Source: Rhizobacter sp. SG703 (lineage in GTDB: Bacteria; Pseudomonadota; Gammaproteobacteria; Burkholderiales; Burkholderiaceae_C). Taken from it: a DNA stretch of 64,000 bases. Positions within the stretch are counted from its first letter, which is position 1. Every line of letters starts with the position of its first letter. The position numbers were made by a program, and so were the translations under genes. Positions 62,798 to 64,000 of this stretch are shown here, piece after piece. The stretch is from the NCBI RefSeq assembly GCF_012275445.1, contig NZ_JAAZQK010000001.1, forward strand, positions 429,198 to 493,197, in the 5' to 3' direction. Below the pieces are notes generated by a model that saw nothing but the letters and a program-made list of their open reading frames with translations, searched no databases and was not told the origin of the DNA.

Positions 62798-64000
62798 CTG
62801 GCGCGCCTGGTCGCAGCAGCTGCTGCCGCGCACGCTGCGCGGCCGGATCATGCTGGTGATGGTGGCCGGCGTGCTGCTGAGCCAGCTGCTGGGCACCGCG
62901 ATCTGGGCCTGGCAGCTGCGCGCGAATGCGCTGCGCGATGCGCGCGACGCCGCGCAGCAGACGGCGCAGAGCGCGGCCGGCGCGATCCGCTTCTTCCGCG
63001 ACCTGCCACCGCAGTACCGGCCGCTGCTGATCGAGCAGCTGCGCACGATGGGCGGCACGCGCTTCTTCGTCAACGTGAACCATGCGCGCGTGCCGACCGG
63101 CGCGTTCGCGCCGTCGAAGCTGTCGGAGACGGTGGTGCGCGGCGTGCGCGAGCGGCTGCTGGCGCAGGTCGGCGACACCACGTCGTTCGAGGCCGCGTTC
63201 GCATGGCCGGACACGCTGGTGGTGGCCGACGACGGCCGCACGCTGCGCGAGCTGCCGGAGAGCTGGGTCGAGGCCTCGCTGCTGCTGCGGCCGCGGCCGG
63301 CGCCGCTGCTGGTGATCCAGGCCGAGATCGAGGCGGGCGGCTGGCTGTTGCTCGCGACGACCTTGCCGGACCCGTACTTCCTCGACAACGCCAACCCGTT
63401 GAGCAGCGACCGGCTGCTGCTGCAGGGCGCAACCCTGGTGACGGTGCTGCTGCTGGTGCTGCTGGTGGCGCGCAGCCTGACGCGGCCGTTGTCGCGGCTG
63501 GCGCAGGCGGCGAGCGAGTTCGGCAACGCAATGCACCCGAACCCCGTGCCCGAGACCGGCACGGTGGAGCTGCAGCGCACCGCGAGGGCCTTCAACGAGA
63601 TGCAGGCGCGCATCCAGCGTTTCGTCGAGGACCGGGAGCGGCTGTTCGGCAGCATCTCGCACGACCTGAAGACGCCGATCATGCGATTGAAGCTGCGCAC
63701 CGAGCTGCTGGACGACGATGCGGTGCGGGCCGATTTCCATGAGGACCTGGACGAGCTGGACATGATGGTCAAGGGCGCGTTGCAGAGCGTGAAGGACAGC
63801 GACGTGCACGAGAACCTGGCCGAGGTGCGACTGGACCGGCTGGTCGAGCGGCTGACCTCGGCGGCGCTGGCGTCGGGCGCGAAGATCACGGTGTCGCTGC
63901 CGCCGATCGCGGTGACCGGGCGGCCGCTGGCGCTGAAGCGCGCGTTGGGCAACCTGATCGACAACGGGCTGCGCTACGGCCGCGAGCTCGAGGTCGGTGC
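62790..64000 (+). CDS. Sensor histidine kinase, partial
   Basis: The gene continues past the right edge; about 403 residues are present. It has helices at about 19-40 and 211-227 flanking a periplasmic domain, HAMP (LTRPLSRLAQAASEFGNAM), the phosphoacceptor box with H291 (FGSISHDLKTPIMRLK) and part of the ATPase domain (NLIDNGLRYG). It is coupled to the response regulator and linked to a sugar-binding protein and, divergently, an ABC importer. Perception of a periplasmic sugar complex is a reasonable inference. Confidence 0.92.
   Translation, partial: MTDWRAWSQQLLPRTLRGRIMLVMVAGVLLSQLLGTAIWAWQLRANALRDARDAAQQTAQSAAGAIRFFRDLPPQYRPLLIEQLRTMGGTRFFVNVNHARVPTGAFAPSKLSETVVRGVRERLLAQVGDTTSFEAAFAWPDTLVVADDGRTLRELPESWVEASLLLRPRPAPLLVIQAEIEAGGWLLLATTLPDPYFLDNANPLSSDRLLLQGATLVTVLLLVLLVARSLTRPLSRLAQAASEFGNAMHPNPVPETGTVELQRTARAFNEMQARIQRFVEDRERLFGSISHDLKTPIMRLKLRTELLDDDAVRADFHEDLDELDMMVKGALQSVKDSDVHENLAEVRLDRLVERLTSAALASGAKITVSLPPIAVTGRPLALKRALGNLIDNGLRYGRELEVG

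Overview
The window is a very GC-rich stretch of chromosome, probably from a member of the Burkholderiales (Betaproteobacteria), closest in style to the Leptothrix/Rubrivivax/Methylibium/Piscinibacter group. This rests on gene content and order (sucA-odhB-lpdA-zapE, etfBA with an acyl-CoA dehydrogenase, many AraC/TetR/LysR-regulated oxidoreductases), NsrR-type control and a REP-like repeat of a kind common there. The genus is inferred, not proven. No phage, insertion sequence, integrase or CRISPR array was seen.

Layout. (1) 1-6277, minus strand: the 2-oxoglutarate dehydrogenase operon sucA-odhB-lpdA followed by zapE. (2) 6521-14144: a cysteine-cluster protein, an aldo/keto reductase with a cupin protein, a nitronate monooxygenase-like flavoprotein, an acyl-CoA dehydrogenase with etfBA, and murI. 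(3) 14200-15888: an NTF2-like protein, an H-NS-like protein, and a scar where two broken genes (TPR regulator tail and 1-Cys peroxiredoxin tail) meet head to head. (4) 15898-21143: nsrR and, divergent from it, an apparent operon of a CcoS-CcoN fusion oxidase subunit, a CcoO-like cytochrome c, a second mono-haem cytochrome c, a group III truncated haemoglobin, an SCO protein and an unknown membrane protein. A promoter overlapped by a near-consensus NsrR operator lies in front. This is the most interesting system in the window.

(5) 21208-32432: regulator/oxidoreductase pairs (AraC+VOC, LysR+aldo/keto reductase, TetR+GST, TetR+quinone reductase), a ClC channel, small hypothetical proteins, short-chain dehydrogenases, a UdgX-like uracil-DNA glycosylase and an isochorismatase-type hydrolase. 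(6) 32458-39550: a PQQ-type sugar dehydrogenase fused to a PEBP domain, a broken GFA gene, an SRPBCC protein, xth, small proteins and regulators. (7) 38870-46234: a CecR-like TetR repressor divergent from a complete YbhGFSR-type ABC drug exporter with its own outer-membrane lipoprotein. (8) 46250-53085: an AraC/aldo-keto reductase pair, a dienelactone hydrolase remnant, an orphan histidine kinase, a haloacetate dehalogenase-like hydrolase and a secreted protein with Ig-like ends around a hydrolase core. (9) 53141-56228: tRNA-Leu(UAA), fumC, a candidate small RNA showing anti-Shine-Dalgarno loops, and two hypothetical proteins. (10) 56339-64000: a sugar ABC importer (ATPase, two permeases, binding protein), a divergent second binding protein and an OmpR-type two-component system; the kinase runs off the end.

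Several units look self-regulated from DNA motifs alone: NsrR at 16491-16513, TetR palindromes at 24846-24867, 25615-25628/26269-26282 and 39582-39596, and LysR half-sites at 23165-23202. Assignments come from reading motifs and comparing with remembered families; no search was run.
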